Positions 33,434 through 45,281 of a stretch of 64,000 bases of DNA are shown in pieces; position 1 is the stretch's first letter; each line of letters starts with the position of its first letter. The DNA lies in assembly GCF_012034935.1 (NCBI RefSeq), contig NZ_JAATEN010000005.1, positions 1-64,000 on the forward strand, read 5' to 3'. Position numbers and translations under genes: made by a program. The notes below the pieces were generated by a model, which saw only the letters and a program-made list of their open reading frames with translations, was not told the DNA's origin and did no database searches. The DNA comes from Streptomyces zingiberis (GTDB lineage: Bacteria; Actinomycetota; Actinomycetes; Streptomycetales; Streptomycetaceae).

Positions 33434-34180
33434 GTGGATCAACCGAGCACCCACAGCGACGAGCGCACACCCTCCCGGCCCGCGCCACTGCCCCGCCCCG
33501 CGCGCGGCGGCCCGGGGGAACCCCGGCAGGCCCCGGCCGGTGCGCCGGGCCACGACGTCCCGGCCCGGTCCACCGGCAGGGGCCGCGGACGGTCCGCGTC
33601 CGGCCCGGCCGATGCCGGAGACGCCGCCGGGGCCACCGAGCCGCCGGGAGCCGCCGGGCCCGCGGCGGTGTACCGGACCGGGCCGGGGCGCCCGGCCTCC
33701 CCGATGCTCACCGTCCTCCGGCGGCTGCGCTGGCTGCGCCGGATGCCCGGCCCGCGCCTCACCGGGCTGGGCTGCGGGCTGCTGGCCGTCGTCCTGATGG
33801 TGGTCGCGGGGACCCTGAACGGGCTGCTGGCCGGCGCGTCCCCCGACGCGTACGGGGTGACCTTCCTCGTCGCCTCCGTCATCTGCGCGCTGTGGGTACG
33901 GCCCGCGGAGCTGAGCGCCGCGCCCGTCGCCATGCCGATCGCGTTCTTCCTGGGGCTGGTGCCGATGGGCGACCGGGGGCCGCTGACCGACCGGCTCGTG
34001 GAGCTGGTGACCGCGCTCGCGACCAACGCGCTCTGGCTGTACGCCGGGACGCTGCTGGCGGTGGCCACCGTGCTGCTCCGGAAGGTGGTTCTGCTGGCCG
34101 CGCGGGCCGCGCGCCGGGCGGCGGAGAGGCCCCACCCGGCGGACCCGGCGCCGGACGGGCCCGGCCCTTCCGTGCCCTGA
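33434..34180 (+). CDS. DUF6542-like membrane protein
   Basis: A 248-residue protein. The first 90 residues are Pro/Ala/Arg-rich and disordered. The C-terminal half holds four hydrophobic helices (about 110-130, 137-155, 160-180, 195-220), beginning LTGLGCGLLAVVLMVVAGTL. It resembles the uncharacterised actinobacterial family found beside ychF, xseA and ispH. GTG 33434 is taken because it directly follows the spacer; no strong ribosome-binding site is visible. Function unknown. Confidence 0.75.
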   Translation: MDQPSTHSDERTPSRPAPLPRPARGGPGEPRQAPAGAPGHDVPARSTGRGRGRSASGPADAGDAAGATEPPGAAGPAAVYRTGPGRPASPMLTVLRRLRWLRRMPGPRLTGLGCGLLAVVLMVVAGTLNGLLAGASPDAYGVTFLVASVICALWVRPAELSAAPVAMPIAFFLGLVPMGDRGPLTDRLVELVTALATNALWLYAGTLLAVATVLLRKVVLLAARAARRAAERPHPADPAPDGPGPSVP

Positions 34181-34234
34181 CCGCGAGCACCATGGGCCCG
34201 GGCAGCGGCCCCGGGCCGCACTCCACCCCGCCGT

Positions 34235-34334
34235 CCCTCAGCACCGTCCCTCAGCACCGCCCCTCAGCACCGCCCCTCAGCACCGCCCCTCAGCACCGCC
34301 CCTCAGCACCGCCCCTCAGCGCCGCCCCTCAGCG
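34235..34334. repeat. 13-bp tandem repeat, about eight copies
   Basis: CCCTCAGCACCGC repeated about eight times (first and last copies variant), running into the 3' end of the minus-strand glucokinase gene. Probably a minisatellite that has replaced the original terminator region between two convergent genes. Confidence 0.85.
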
Positions 34335-35222
34335 CGCGGCCGCCGCGGCGGTCATCGCGGCCCCGACGATGCCCGCGTTGTTCTTCAGCTCGGCCGGCAC
34401 CATCTCCGCGCGGACGCCCTCGATCCGCGGCAGGAACTTGTGCGCCTTGCGGCTGATTCCGCCGCCGAGGATGAACAGCTCGGGCGAGAAGAGCATCTCG
34501 ACATGGCGCAGGTAGCGCTCCAGCCGCCGCGACCACTGGGCCCACTTCATCCCCTCCTCGTCCTTGACCCGCCCGGCCGCGCGGGTCTCCGCGTCGTGGC
34601 CGTCCAGTTCGAGGTGGCCCAGCTCGGTGTTGGGGACGAGGTGCCCGTCGGTGAAGACTGCGCTGCCGATGCCGGTGCCCAGCGTCAGCACGATGACGGT
34701 GCCGCGCCGGCCACGGCCCGCGCCGAACGCCATCTCGGCCACGCCGGCCGCGTCCGCGTCGTTCAGTACGGTGACCGGCAGACCCAGCCGGTCGGCGAGC
34801 AGGGCCCGGGTGTCGCGGCCGATCCAGCCGGGGTCGACGTTGGCGGCGGTGCGGGTGGTGCCGTCGGTGACGACGCCCGGGAAGGTCACGCCCAGCGGTC
34901 GGGTCCACGCGAAGTGCCCGACGACCTCGGCGACGCACTCCACGACCGCCTCCGGCGTCGCCGGCCTGGGGGTCAGCACCTTGTGCCGTTCCTCGGCGAG
35001 ATCCCCGCGGCCGAGGTCGACCGGGGCGCCCTTGATCCCGGAGCCGCCGATGTCCACGCCCAGGACGGGACGGGGGCGCGCCCCGGCCGCTCCGGGCGCG
35101 GGGGCCGTCGCCACCTTCGGCGCCGGGGCCGCGGAGCCGGCGTCCCGGCCGGCGGACGGCGCGGCACCGCTCGTCTGCGGTCTCTGACTCTCGGCGGGCT
35201 GTGTCCCGGAAGTAGCGGCCAT
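34329..35222 (-). CDS. ppgK: polyphosphate glucokinase (ROK family)
   Basis: A 297-residue kinase phosphorylating glucose with polyphosphate and/or ATP. The phosphate-binding motif [11 protein letters not shown] (55-65), catalytic-site NDADAAG (about 154-160), GTGIGSAVF and ELGHLELDG are present. Typical PpgKs are about 250-270 residues, and the extra length is an Ala/Pro-rich N-terminal tail of about 50 residues. Its stop codon lies at the edge of the 13-bp repeat. Convergent with the DUF6542 gene, as I recall from other Streptomyces chromosomes. Confidence 0.92.
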   Translation of the reverse strand: MAATSGTQPAESQRPQTSGAAPSAGRDAGSAAPAPKVATAPAPGAAGARPRPVLGVDIGGSGIKGAPVDLGRGDLAEERHKVLTPRPATPEAVVECVAEVVGHFAWTRPLGVTFPGVVTDGTTRTAANVDPGWIGRDTRALLADRLGLPVTVLNDADAAGVAEMAFGAGRGRRGTVIVLTLGTGIGSAVFTDGHLVPNTELGHLELDGHDAETRAAGRVKDEEGMKWAQWSRRLERYLRHVEMLFSPELFILGGGISRKAHKFLPRIEGVRAEMVPAELKNNAGIVGAAMTAAAAAR

Positions 35223-35633
35223 GCCCCCAACTTAGAGCGTGGACCGCCGCGGCAGGAGGACTCCGGCGGCCCCGGATCCCGCCACCTCGACGGAGGGCCC
35301 GTGGGCCGGGCCCGGACGGGGCGGCCGGCGCCGCGCGGCCCTCGCCGGTGGCCGGCCGGCGGCGGGAGGACGGCGGTACGGCCACCAGCGGCCAGGGCGG
35401 CCCGCTTTCCCCCGGCCGGGGCGGGGCCACGGACCGCCGAAGACACCCGGGGCAGTGCCACGGACCAGCGAAAACAGGCGACGGCATCGATCCCGGCACG
35501 CCCCCTCCCCCTCGCCCACGGACGAGGGGGCGGGCGCACCAGCGGAAGGCCCGCCCGGGGCGCGCCCGGGCCGGATCAGCTCACCCGGGACGCGCCGGAG
35601 GACGGCAGCAGCGGGAGGGTGCCGGTGCCCGGG
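35223..35633. other. intergenic region between ispH and ppgK
   Basis: 411 bases downstream of ispH and upstream of ppgK (both minus). A GCCCGGG/CCCGGGC pair at about 35555-35575 could be a weak ispH terminator. No gene or clear promoter found. Confidence 0.4.
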
Positions 35634-36689
35634 TCAGGACGAGCGTGCGTCCGTACCGCCGCCGGCCAGCGCGGCGGCCTCGGCGCGGAGGTCCCGCCGG
35701 AGCTCCTTCGGGAGCGAGAAGGTGATGCTCTCCTCCATCGGCTGGACGATCTCGACGTCCCCGTAGCCGCGCTCGGCCAGCCAGTCGAGGACCCCCTCGA
35801 CGAGCACGTCCGGCACGGAGGCGCCGGAGCTGACGCCGACCGTCCGCACACCGTCCAGCCAGGCCTCGTCGATCTCCCCGGCGTTGTCGACCAGGTGGCC
35901 GTCCCTGGCTCCGGCGCCGATGGCGACCTCCACCAGCCGCACCGAGTTGGAGGAGTTCCTGGAGCCGACCACCAGCACCAGGTCCGAGTCGGCCGCGACC
36001 TGCTTCACGGCGATCTGGCGGTTCTGCGTGGCGTAGCAGATGTCGTCGCTGGGCGGGCTGATGAGCTGCGGGAAGCGGTCCTTGAGTGCGTCGACCGTCT
36101 CCATCGTCTCGTCCACGGAGAGGGTGGTCTGGGAGAGCCAGACGACCTTGGAGGGGTCGCGGACCTCGACGTTCTTCACGTCCTCCGGGCCGTCGACCAG
36201 GGTGATGTGCTCGGGGGCCTCGCCGCTGGTCCCGATGACCTCCTCGTGGCCCTCGTGGCCGATGAGGAGGATGTCGTAGTCGTCCTTGGCGAACCGGACG
36301 GCCTCCTTGTGGACCTTCGTCACCAGCGGGCAGGTGGCGTCGATGGTCGCCAGCTTGCGGGTGGCGGCCTCCTCGTGGACGACGGGGGCCACGCCGTGCG
36401 CCGAGAAGATCACGATCGAGCCCTCGGGGACGTCCTCCGTCTCCTCGACGAAGATCGCGCCCTTCTTCTCCAGCGTGCGGACCACGAACTTGTTGTGGAC
36501 GATCTCCTTGCGCACGTAGACCGGCGCGCCGTACTGCTCCAGCGCTTTCTCGACGGCGATCACCGCGCGGTCCACGCCCGCGCAGTAGCCACGGGGGGCG
36601 GCGAGCAGGACGCGCTTGCGGTCGGCGGGCTGCGGGGCGTCCGCGCTCGTCGGGGCGGGGTCGGGCGACGGGCTGGGCGTAGCAGTCAT
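35634..36689 (-). CDS. ispH: 4-hydroxy-3-methylbut-2-enyl diphosphate reductase
   Basis: A 351-residue 4Fe-4S enzyme, last step of the MEP isoprenoid pathway. Cluster cysteines are in [20 protein letters not shown] and [11 protein letters not shown]. Other motifs include [16 protein letters not shown] and [10 protein letters not shown]. The first 25 residues are a Pro/Ser-rich extension. The ATG at 36689 is the start nearest the conserved [11 protein letters not shown]. Divergent from xseA. Confidence 0.95.
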   Translation of the reverse strand: MTATPSPSPDPAPTSADAPQPADRKRVLLAAPRGYCAGVDRAVIAVEKALEQYGAPVYVRKEIVHNKFVVRTLEKKGAIFVEETEDVPEGSIVIFSAHGVAPVVHEEAATRKLATIDATCPLVTKVHKEAVRFAKDDYDILLIGHEGHEEVIGTSGEAPEHITLVDGPEDVKNVEVRDPSKVVWLSQTTLSVDETMETVDALKDRFPQLISPPSDDICYATQNRQIAVKQVAADSDLVLVVGSRNSSNSVRLVEVAIGAGARDGHLVDNAGEIDEAWLDGVRTVGVSSGASVPDVLVEGVLDWLAERGYGDVEIVQPMEESITFSLPKELRRDLRAEAAALAGGGTDARSS

Positions 36690-37045
36690 ACGTTCATCGT
36701 AAAGCCGGGAAGCGCCCGGCACGGTCCGGGTGCGGGCGCGCCGGACGGCGCCGCCCGGGCGCCGGACGCCGGGGCGCCCGCGCCGGCACCATGGGCGGAG
36801 AGCCGGTGGGCGGGGCGTGCGGGGGAGGCCGCCGGACCGGCCGGGAAGGGTGGCGGACCGGCCGCCGGCCGGAACCACGGGAAACGGCAGCGGCCGGGCC
36901 GGACCACGGGCGGCCGGACCGGCGGACCGCTGACGGCGCTGACGGCGCAGACGGCCGGACGGACCGGCGGACCGGCGGACCGGCAAGCACGCGCGGGACG
37001 GCTCGCCGGGCCGCTCTGTCGGCGGGGCCCGCTAGCCTCCCTCCC
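36690..37045. other. divergent region ispH-xseA
   Basis: 356 bases between start codons, GC-rich, with three perfect copies of GGACCGGC at 36961-36984. No convincing promoter boxes; no gene. Confidence 0.45.
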
Positions 37046-38389
37046 ATGGCACTCACCACCTCCGCCGACGCCCCGGTCCCCGTCGGTGAGGTCTCGCGGC
37101 TCATCGGCAGCTGGATCGACCGTCTCGGCGCCGTCTGGGTCGAGGGGCAGATCACCCAGCTCTCGCGGCGGCCCGGGGCGGGCGTGGTCTTCCTGACCCT
37201 CCGTGACCCCTCGCACGACGTCTCGATCGTCGTCACCTGCTTCCGCGCGGTCTTCGACCAGGTGGCGGACGTGGTCACGGAGGGCGCCCGGGTCGTGGTG
37301 CACGCGAAGCCCGAGTGGTACGCGCCGCGGGGGCAGCTCTCGCTGCGCGCCGCGGAGATCCGCCCGGTCGGGGTCGGCGAGCTGCTGGCGCGGCTGGAGC
37401 GGCTGAAGAGGTCCCTGACCGCCGAGGGCCTGTTCGCGGCGGGGCGCAAGCGCGCGCTGCCGTTCCTCCCCCAGCTCATAGGGCTGGTGTGCGGGCGGGC
37501 CTCGGCCGCCGAGCGCGATGTCCTGGAGAACGCCCGGCTGCGCTGGCCCGCGGTCCGCTTCGAGGTGCGCAACGTCGCGGTGCAGGGGGTGCACGCCGTG
37601 CCGCAGGTGATCGAGGCGGTGCGCGAGCTGGACGCGCACCCCGGGGTGGACGTGATCATCGTGGCCCGCGGTGGTGGCAGCGTGGAGGATCTGCTGCCTT
37701 TCTCGGACGAGCAGGTGGTGCGGGCGGTGGCCGCGTGCCGCACCCCGGTGGTGTCGGCCATCGGGCACGAGCCGGACACCCCGCTGCTCGATCTGGTCGC
37801 CGATCTGCGCGCCTCCACACCGACCGCCGCGGCGAAGCTGGTGGTGCCGGACGTCGGCGAGGAACTGCAGCGCGTCCGTCAGCTCCGCGAACGGTCCCTG
37901 CGCGCGGTGAACGGCCTGCTGGACCGCGAGGAGCGCGGACTGGCCGCGGCCCGCGCCCGGCCCTGCATGGAGCGGCCGCACCGGATGGTCGAGGAGCGGG
38001 CCGAGCGGATCACCGAGCTGTGCGACCGGTCGCGCCGCACCCTGGGGCATCTGCTGGACCGTGCCGACTCGGAGCTGACGCACACCCGGGCCCGGGTGGT
38101 CGCCCTCTCCCCCGCCGCCACCCTGCGCCGCGGCTACGCGGTGCTTCAGCGGCCGGACGGCGCCGTGGTACGGGTGGCCGCGGAGGTCCCGCCGGGCGAG
38201 CGGTTGCGGGCCCGGGTGGCGGACGGGGAGCTGACGGTCGTCGCCGCCGGGGAAGCGCCCGGCGCGGAGGCACCGGCGGCGACGGAACTCCCCGGCGGGA
38301 CGCCGACGCCGGCCGGGGCTCCCGGCGCGGGCGGCGGCGCCGACGGCTCCGGTGGCCGGGCCGGCGGCGATGTCGGCGGCGGATCGTAG
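37046..38389 (+). CDS. xseA: exodeoxyribonuclease VII large subunit
   Basis: A 447-residue subunit of ExoVII, which degrades single-stranded DNA into oligonucleotides. An N-terminal OB domain ([20 protein letters not shown], about 32-100) is followed by the catalytic domain with [31 protein letters not shown] (D and GGGS) and [21 protein letters not shown] coiled-coil region and Gly/Ala-rich tail (last 50 residues) end it. ATG 37046 gives the usual N-terminus. xseB follows after nine bases, so the two are one operon. Confidence 0.95.
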   Translation: MALTTSADAPVPVGEVSRLIGSWIDRLGAVWVEGQITQLSRRPGAGVVFLTLRDPSHDVSIVVTCFRAVFDQVADVVTEGARVVVHAKPEWYAPRGQLSLRAAEIRPVGVGELLARLERLKRSLTAEGLFAAGRKRALPFLPQLIGLVCGRASAAERDVLENARLRWPAVRFEVRNVAVQGVHAVPQVIEAVRELDAHPGVDVIIVARGGGSVEDLLPFSDEQVVRAVAACRTPVVSAIGHEPDTPLLDLVADLRASTPTAAAKLVVPDVGEELQRVRQLRERSLRAVNGLLDREERGLAAARARPCMERPHRMVEERAERITELCDRSRRTLGHLLDRADSELTHTRARVVALSPAATLRRGYAVLQRPDGAVVRVAAEVPPGERLRARVADGELTVVAAGEAPGAEAPAATELPGGTPTPAGAPGAGGGADGSGGRAGGDVGGGS

Positions 38390-38398
38390 GGTGGGCGC

Positions 38399-38674
38399 AT
38401 GACGGAGACCGGGAGCGGGGCCGCCGCGCCGAGCGACACCTTGGGCTATGAGCAGGCGCGGGACGAGCTGATCGAGGTCGTGCGCCGGCTGGAGGCGGGC
38501 GGGACGACCCTGGAGGAGTCACTCGCGCTCTGGGAGCGCGGGGAGGAGCTGTCGACGATCTGCCGCCGCTGGCTGGACGGCGCGCGGGCGCGGCTCGACG
38601 CGGCGCTCGCCGAGCCCTCGGAGGCGGAGACCGGGGCGGGCGACGGCGCCCGGGGCACCACCGAGGACGGCTGA
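38399..38674 (+). CDS. xseB: exodeoxyribonuclease VII small subunit
   Basis: A 91-residue helical-hairpin subunit. The family pattern YEQARDELIEVVRRLEAGGT and SLALWERGEELSTICRRWLD is intact. The last 20 residues are an acidic tail. The ATG lies ten bases after the xseA stop, overlapping its Gly-rich end region for a ribosome-binding site (GTAGGGTGGG). Confidence 0.94.
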   Translation: MTETGSGAAAPSDTLGYEQARDELIEVVRRLEAGGTTLEESLALWERGEELSTICRRWLDGARARLDAALAEPSEAETGAGDGARGTTEDG

Positions 38675-39059
38675 CGGCCGCCGGGCTCCCAGGGGCCGCC
38701 GGGGACCGCCCGGGACCTCACTGCACCGTGCCCCGCACTTCCACGGCCGGGGCGGCGCGGGGTTCCCCGCGGCCGGGTGCGGTGCCCGATGGGCGTATGC
38801 CCCGCAGGTCCCGAGGATCCGGTGCCACGCGGGGCCCGGCGGGCCCGGAGGTCCGGCGGGGCGCCGCACACCGGCCGGCGCGGAACGGGGAGCGCCGGCT
38901 TCCCGGCCGGGTTCGCCGCCCGGGCCCTCGCCCCGGGCCAGGGCTGTGGGTCACATCACAGGGCGCAGGCGGAATGCCTCGCGATAGTTGAACGCTAATC
39001 CACCTTGTCAGGGCGGGGCCCGGCCCCGCGGACCGATAGAACGAACAAGGTGAGTCCCC
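38675..39059. other. leader region of the nitroreductase gene
   Basis: 385 bases. 38675-38930 is GC-rich without features. 38940-39059 is AT-richer, with TTGAAC-like and TAAT elements around 38988-38999, and forms the hairpin described at 39000-39053. Confidence 0.5.
39000..39053 (+). promoter_or_regulatory. long-range hairpin covering the ribosome-binding site
   Basis: TCACCTTGT (39000-39008) is exactly complementary to ACAAGGTGA (39045-39053). The latter contains the AAGGTGA ribosome-binding site for the ATG at 39060. A GC-rich inner hairpin (GGGGC/GCCCC) lies between. Folding would hide the Shine-Dalgarno sequence. This could be a regulatory RNA element, or chance. Confidence 0.45.
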
Positions 39060-39656
39060 ATGACCCTCGCGCTCGACACGGCCGCCCAGAACCTGCTCTT
39101 CCGCGAGGCCCGCACGGCCAACGCGTTCACCGACGAGCCGGTGACCGACGAACAGGTGCGCGCGATCTACGACCTGGTCAAGAACGCGCCGACCGCCTTC
39201 AACCAGCAGCCGCTGCGCGTCGTCCTGGTCCGCTCCCCCGAGGCGCGTGAGCGGCTGGTCGGCCACATGATGGAGAACAACAAGCCGAAGACCTCCACCG
39301 CCCCGCTGACCGCGATCCTCGCCACGGACCACGAGTTCCACGAGGAGCTGCCCCGTCTGCTCCCCTTCGCGCCGGACCTCAAGGACACGGTCTTCGGCGA
39401 GCGCCCCGTCCGTGAGCAGCAGGGCTCCTTCAACGCCTCGCTCCAGGTCGGCTACTTCATCCTCGGCGTCCGCGCCGCCGGCCTCGCGGCGGGCCCGATG
39501 ACCGGGTACGACGCCGCCGGCATCAACAAGGACTTCTTCCCCGACGGCAACCACGCGGTGCTGACCGTGGTCAACATCGGCCGTCCGGCCGAGAACGCCT
39601 GGTTCCCCGAGCGCCTGCCGCGCCTGGACTACGACGAGGTCGTCACCACCGTCTGA
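39060..39656 (+). CDS. malonic semialdehyde reductase-type nitroreductase (RutE/HadB family)
   Basis: A 198-residue flavin-dependent oxidoreductase. FMN-binding residues are suggested by FREARTANAF, NAPTAFNQQP and AAGLAAGPMTGYD. The pattern and length fit the RutE/malonic semialdehyde reductase branch of the nitroreductase fold, reducing 3-oxopropanoate or related carbonyls with NAD(P)H. ATG 39060 has AAGGTGAG five bases upstream. Stand-alone gene ending in a strong terminator. Confidence 0.9.
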   Translation: MTLALDTAAQNLLFREARTANAFTDEPVTDEQVRAIYDLVKNAPTAFNQQPLRVVLVRSPEARERLVGHMMENNKPKTSTAPLTAILATDHEFHEELPRLLPFAPDLKDTVFGERPVREQQGSFNASLQVGYFILGVRAAGLAAGPMTGYDAAGINKDFFPDGNHAVLTVVNIGRPAENAWFPERLPRLDYDEVVTTV

Positions 39657-39695
39657 CCCGAGGCCGGCCCGGCCCTCGCCGCCGTCACACACACC

Positions 39696-39732
39696 CGTCA
39701 GCCCGCTCCGATGTCACCGGAGCGGGCTGACG
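39696..39732 (+). terminator. terminator hairpin after the nitroreductase gene
   Basis: CGTCAGCCCGCTCCG (39696-39710), loop ATGTCAC, and its exact complement at 39718-39732. A 15-bp perfect stem, 40 bases after the stop codon and between convergent genes. Confidence 0.88.
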
Positions 39733-39799
39733 CGTCCCGGTCCCGCCGGCCGCGGCCGGCCACCGGCTCTCCTCGCCGGCCGGCCGCCCGCCGGTCAGG

Positions 39800-40351
39800 T
39801 CAGCCTGTGCCGGAGCTGCGGAGCGCGGCGGCCATCGTCTCCAGCCGCTCGCCGGAGGCCGTGCCCATCACGACCGTGGTGTGCCCGTCCTCCTCGCGCA
39901 CCAGGGCGTTGTACTTCTCGCCCTCCCAGCGGACCCACTCCTCGCCGCGGATGCTCCGGACGGTCTCCGTCCGCTCCGCGCCACGGCTCACGGCGGTGAC
40001 GAACTTGCTCGCCGGGGCGTCGCTCTGCTCCACGGCCACGTACTCGCGGTCCGGGTCGAGGAAGCCCAGGTGCCAGGCGGCGCCGTGCGAGCTGTCCGCG
40101 GTGTAGGTGACCGAGGTGGCCTTCCAGCTGTCCGGCAGCCCTTCGGGCGCGGCCAGCGGATAGGGGGCCGCGCGTTGGGCCGATTGCAACTCGACCGAGT
40201 AGTCCACCCGCTGAAGCGGGTCCGTTGAGTCGTCGTGCGGGATGAATACGTAGATCCCGGCGGCGAACAGAACGATCACCGCCATCGACAGCACCATGTC
40301 CCGCACCGTCTGCCTGCCACGTCCACTTGCCACCCCTCCATCGTCCCTCAT
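39800..40351 (-). CDS. DUF4245 single-pass membrane protein
   Basis: A 183-residue protein. One N-terminal helix (about 18-36, MVLSMAVIVLFAAGIYVFIP) anchors an extracytoplasmic domain with many aromatic strands, typical of the uncharacterised DUF4245 family that neighbours glpX in actinomycetes. No catalytic motif. The ATG is at 40351. Divergent from glpX with 164 bases between. Confidence 0.85.
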   Translation of the reverse strand: MRDDGGVASGRGRQTVRDMVLSMAVIVLFAAGIYVFIPHDDSTDPLQRVDYSVELQSAQRAAPYPLAAPEGLPDSWKATSVTYTADSSHGAAWHLGFLDPDREYVAVEQSDAPASKFVTAVSRGAERTETVRSIRGEEWVRWEGEKYNALVREEDGHTTVVMGTASGERLETMAAALRSSGTG

Positions 40352-40515
40352 GCCGTGGCGGACCCGTCCCCCGGCCCCCGGCGCCCCGCCGGACGGCGGG
40401 CCGGGGCCACCCGGAGGCGCTCAAACGTGGGGCGCTCTGCTCAGATTGCGAATGAACGGATAAAGTCTCATTACCTTCAACATCCGGCCGTCGCCGTACA
40501 GAAAGGTGCGCTCCG

Positions 40516-41547
40516 ATGACCGAAAACCATCTGCCTCCCGCTTTGGATGTCGAGCCCGAGCACCCCGACCGCAACCTCGCCCTGGAGCTGGTCCGGGCTA
40601 CGGAGGCCGCGGCGATGGCCGCGGGGCGGTGGGTCGGGCGCGGTGACAAGAACGGCGCGGACGGTGCCGCCGTCAAGGCCATGCGGGCCCTGGTCCACAC
40701 GGTCTCCATGAACGGCGTGGTCGTGATCGGCGAAGGCGAGAAGGACGAGGCGCCGATGCTGTTCAACGGCGAGCGCGTCGGGGACGGCACCGGCGCGGAG
40801 TGCGATGTGGCCGTGGACCCGGTGGACGGGACGACCCTCACCGCCAAGGGCATGAGCAACGCGGTCTCCGTGCTGGCCGTCGCCGACCGGGGCACGATGT
40901 TCGACCCGTCCGCGGTCTTCTACATGGACAAGCTGGTCACAGGACCGGACGCCGCCGACTACGTGGACATCACCGCCCCGCCCGCGGTGAACATCCGGCG
41001 GGTCGCCAAGGCCAAGCGGAGCGAGCCCGAGGACGTCACGGTCGTCGTGCTGGACCGGCCGCGGCACGACGGGATCGTCCAGGAGATCCGGGAGACCGGC
41101 GCCCGCATCAAGTTCATCGCGGACGGTGACGTGGCGGGCGCGATCATGGCCGTCCGGGACGGCACCGGTGTGGATCTGCTGATGGGCATCGGCGGCACCC
41201 CCGAGGGCATCATCGCGGCCTGTGCGATCAAGTGCCTCGGCGGCACCATCCAGGGCAAGCTGTGGCCCAAGGACGACGCGGAGCGGCGGCGCGCCCTGGA
41301 CGCCGGCCACGACCTGGACCGGGTACTGCACACCGCCGACCTGGTCAGCGGCGAGAACGTGTTCTTCGTGGCGACCGGCATCACGGACGGCGAGCTGCTG
41401 CGCGGGGTGCGGTACCGGGGGGAGACGGCCACCACCCAGTCGCTGGTGATGCGGTCGAAGTCCGGCACCATCCGGCAGATCGACTCCACCCACCGGCTGA
41501 AGAAGCTCCGCGCCTACAGCGCCGTGGACTTCGACCGCGCCCGCTGA
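40516..41547 (+). CDS. glpX: fructose-1,6-bisphosphatase class II
   Basis: A 343-residue gluconeogenic phosphatase hydrolysing fructose-1,6-bisphosphate. Metal and phosphate motifs include [11 protein letters not shown] (about 76-86), the core [15 protein letters not shown] and [20 protein letters not shown]. Many actinomycetes use this class as their only FBPase. ATG 40516 has AAAGG about 12 bases upstream. Followed by a perfect hairpin terminator. Confidence 0.95.
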   Translation: MTENHLPPALDVEPEHPDRNLALELVRATEAAAMAAGRWVGRGDKNGADGAAVKAMRALVHTVSMNGVVVIGEGEKDEAPMLFNGERVGDGTGAECDVAVDPVDGTTLTAKGMSNAVSVLAVADRGTMFDPSAVFYMDKLVTGPDAADYVDITAPPAVNIRRVAKAKRSEPEDVTVVVLDRPRHDGIVQEIRETGARIKFIADGDVAGAIMAVRDGTGVDLLMGIGGTPEGIIAACAIKCLGGTIQGKLWPKDDAERRRALDAGHDLDRVLHTADLVSGENVFFVATGITDGELLRGVRYRGETATTQSLVMRSKSGTIRQIDSTHRLKKLRAYSAVDFDRAR

Positions 41548-41926
41548 ACACCGCCCCCGGAACGGTCCCGCCGCCCACCGCGCCGGACGCGCGCGGACCC
41601 GGAAACGCGGCGGGGCGGAAGCGGGTGGGCACACACCAAGGGGCGCCCTGTGCGGGGGCGCCCCTCACCTGGCGTCACCTACGTCGCGCGGGCACGTTCT
41701 CGGCTGCGGGCGCACGGCCCCGGGTGCGTCCGGATCACGGACGCGCGGCTCCACGGGTACCGGGCTCGCAGATGTACGGCTCCACGGATGGCGGGCTCAC
41801 GGAGGTACGCTGCACGGTCTCCGGGCCCGCGGAACTGCCGGGCGCACCGGCCCGGCGTCGGTCATCCCCTCCGGCCGGACCGTCCGGGAATCCGGCGCCT
41901 CACCTCGGTGGGCCCGGGAACCCGGT
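41548..41926. other. region between glpX and whiB-like gene
   Basis: Between convergent genes. It contains the terminator at 41639-41665 and then degenerate repeats of CTCCACGGGTACC-type sequence at about 41745-41820. No gene found. Confidence 0.5.
41639..41665 (+). terminator. glpX terminator hairpin
   Basis: AGGGGCGCCC (41639-41648), 7-base loop, and exact complement GGGCGCCCCT (41656-41665), 91 bases after the glpX stop. Confidence 0.8.
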
Positions 41927-42301
41927 TCATCCGGCGGCGGCGACACCCGATATCGCCGGGCGCGCGGCCTTCTGCAGCTCGGCGTCGCGACGCCGGCGGC
42001 GGGCAAGCACGACGCGGCGCTCGGCGGCGGTCAGCCCGCCCCACACCCCGTAGGGCTCCGGCTGCAGCAGAGCGTGCTCGCGGCACTCGACCAGCACGGG
42101 GCAGCGGGCGCACACCCTCTTCGCCGCCTCCTCACGCGACAGCCGGGCGGCCGTCGGCTCCTTCGAGGGCGCGAAGAACAGCCCCGCCTCGTCCCGGCGG
42201 CACACCGCCTCCGCATGCCAGGGGCCGTCCTGCTCCCGCGCGGAGGTGCGCGGCGGCGGCACGACGGCGGCCTGCGGGGGGTGATGCGGCGTTTGCAGCA
42301 C
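41927..42301 (-). CDS. wblI: WhiB-family iron-sulfur transcription factor (WblI-like)
   Basis: A 124-residue regulator. The four cluster cysteines are C34, C64, C67 and C73, followed by the turn GVWGG (85-89) and a basic tail RRVVLARRRRRD for DNA contact. GTG 42301 is chosen over the GTG at 42331 because CAGGAG lies seven bases before it and gives the start VLQTPHH. Position between glpX and the DUF1707/fumarase genes matches what I recall for wblI of S. coelicolor. The symbol rests on synteny. WhiB-like proteins usually act with the primary sigma factor. Confidence 0.9.
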   Translation of the reverse strand: MLQTPHHPPQAAVVPPPRTSAREQDGPWHAEAVCRRDEAGLFFAPSKEPTAARLSREEAAKRVCARCPVLVECREHALLQPEPYGVWGGLTAAERRVVLARRRRRDAELQKAARPAISGVAAAG

Positions 42302-42475
42302 GGTCCACTCCTGACAGCTACGAAGGGTCACCCTTGCCTGTCTCCCTTCGCACGACCATTTGCACCCCCATGCCGCACGAGAGACGACTCGACTGTCCCT
42401 ACCCGCTGTACGCGCGCCTATTCACACCGTGGCGAACCGATCCCGGCGATTCCCGCCGATCCTCCCTGCGGAGGT

Positions 42476-43402
42476 TCAGTCCAGCTCGCGGCGGATGCGA
42501 TCGCGAAGGTCCTTGAGGCGCTTGCCGCGCTTGGGCCGGACGTCCACCCCGCCGAACACCGCGAACCCGGTGACCACCACGATCGGCGCGCCGGGGTCCT
42601 CGGCCTCCTGCGTGCGCACGTCGAAACCGCCGAAGATGCCGGTGCCGGTGCCGCGCAGGGTCACGTTCTCCGCGACCTTGACGTCCACGCCGCCGAAGAC
42701 GGCCGCGGCCCGGATGACGATCTGCTGCTGCTCGAACACCGCCTCGGTCAGATCGATGTCGACCCCGCCGAACAGCGCGAACGCCCGGGTGACCGGACCG
42801 ACCCGCCAGCGGCCCCGGCGGCTGGCGCCGCCGAAGACGGCCACGAGGTTCTCGGCGGCCGCGTCCGTCGGCGAGTGCGGGGCCCCGGCGGGGGCGGGGC
42901 GGTAGGAGGAGCCGTACGGGGGGCGCCCGCGGTCGGCCTCGGTGGGCAGGTCCTGGATGAGGGGCTCCAGTTCGCCGACCGTCTTCGCCCGGTAGACCAG
43001 GTCGATCCGCTCGGCGTGCTCCTCGGCGGTGAGCCGGCCCTCGGCCATGGCCTCCCGCAGGATGTCCGCGACGCGGTCGCGGTCCCGGTCCGCGGCGCGC
43101 AGCGCGGAGGGGCCGGAGAGGGCGGGGGCCGCCGGAGCCGTTCGCGGCGCGGGGGCGGGGGCGGGGGCCGCCCCGTCACCACCGCGGGCGCCGCCGGCCG
43201 CGTCGCCCCCCTCCTCCTTGGAGAGGCGGACGGGACCCGGTGCGGGTGTGGTGCCGGCCTCCGGCGTGCCGGAGGGGCCCGGCGCCGCCGGGGCGGCGGG
43301 CGGTTCGGAGGGAGCCGCCGGGGCGGCGGGCGGTTCGGAGGGATCAGGGGTTCCGGGGGCCGTCCCCCGTGCTGCGGCATCCACGTCCGCCAGCGTACCC
43401 AC
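42476..43402 (-). CDS. DUF1707 / LiaF-C-terminal-like protein
   Basis: A 308-residue protein. The first 95 residues are Pro/Ala/Gly-rich and include two copies of a SEPPAAPAAP unit. A DUF1707 domain follows (LRAADRDRDRVADILREAMA ... ERIDLVYRAKTVGELEPLI, about 100-150). The C-terminal half has repeated strands VFGG, LFGGVDIDL, VFGGVDVKV, IFGGFDVR and VFGGVDVRP. These match the beta-helical LiaF/YvqF C-terminal domain linked to cell-envelope stress. No membrane helix. Start GTG 43402 is uncertain. Confidence 0.8.
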   Translation of the reverse strand: MGTLADVDAAARGTAPGTPDPSEPPAAPAAPSEPPAAPAAPGPSGTPEAGTTPAPGPVRLSKEEGGDAAGGARGGDGAAPAPAPAPRTAPAAPALSGPSALRAADRDRDRVADILREAMAEGRLTAEEHAERIDLVYRAKTVGELEPLIQDLPTEADRGRPPYGSSYRPAPAGAPHSPTDAAAENLVAVFGGASRRGRWRVGPVTRAFALFGGVDIDLTEAVFEQQQIVIRAAAVFGGVDVKVAENVTLRGTGTGIFGGFDVRTQEAEDPGAPIVVVTGFAVFGGVDVRPKRGKRLKDLRDRIRRELD

Positions 43403-43577
43403 ACGCGATAGATCGCGACCAGGCCGGGGACGGACCGGGTGCGACCGACCTCACGGACCGGGTGTCCGCGGGCCGTTCTAGGCTGGACGGGCCCGCGGAC
43501 ACCCGGTGCCGGCGGCGACAGCAGAAACGGCCGAGACGACCGACGCGGCGGAACCGCCGAGACGAGGAACACCGACC

Positions 43578-45254
<1,677 letters not shown>

Positions 45255-45281
45255 CGGCCACGGAGGGCTTCCGCCGCCGCG

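Noticed and set aside
34235..34334. Regular repeats resembling a CRISPR array
   Set aside because: Units are 13 bp, directly adjacent with no unique spacers. It is a minisatellite. The same applies to 58405-58452 and 10032-10099.
43506..43577. Upstream ATG extension of the class I fumarase
   Set aside because: The family N-terminus starts at PEFAYTDLL, and ATG 43578 has its own GAGGA.
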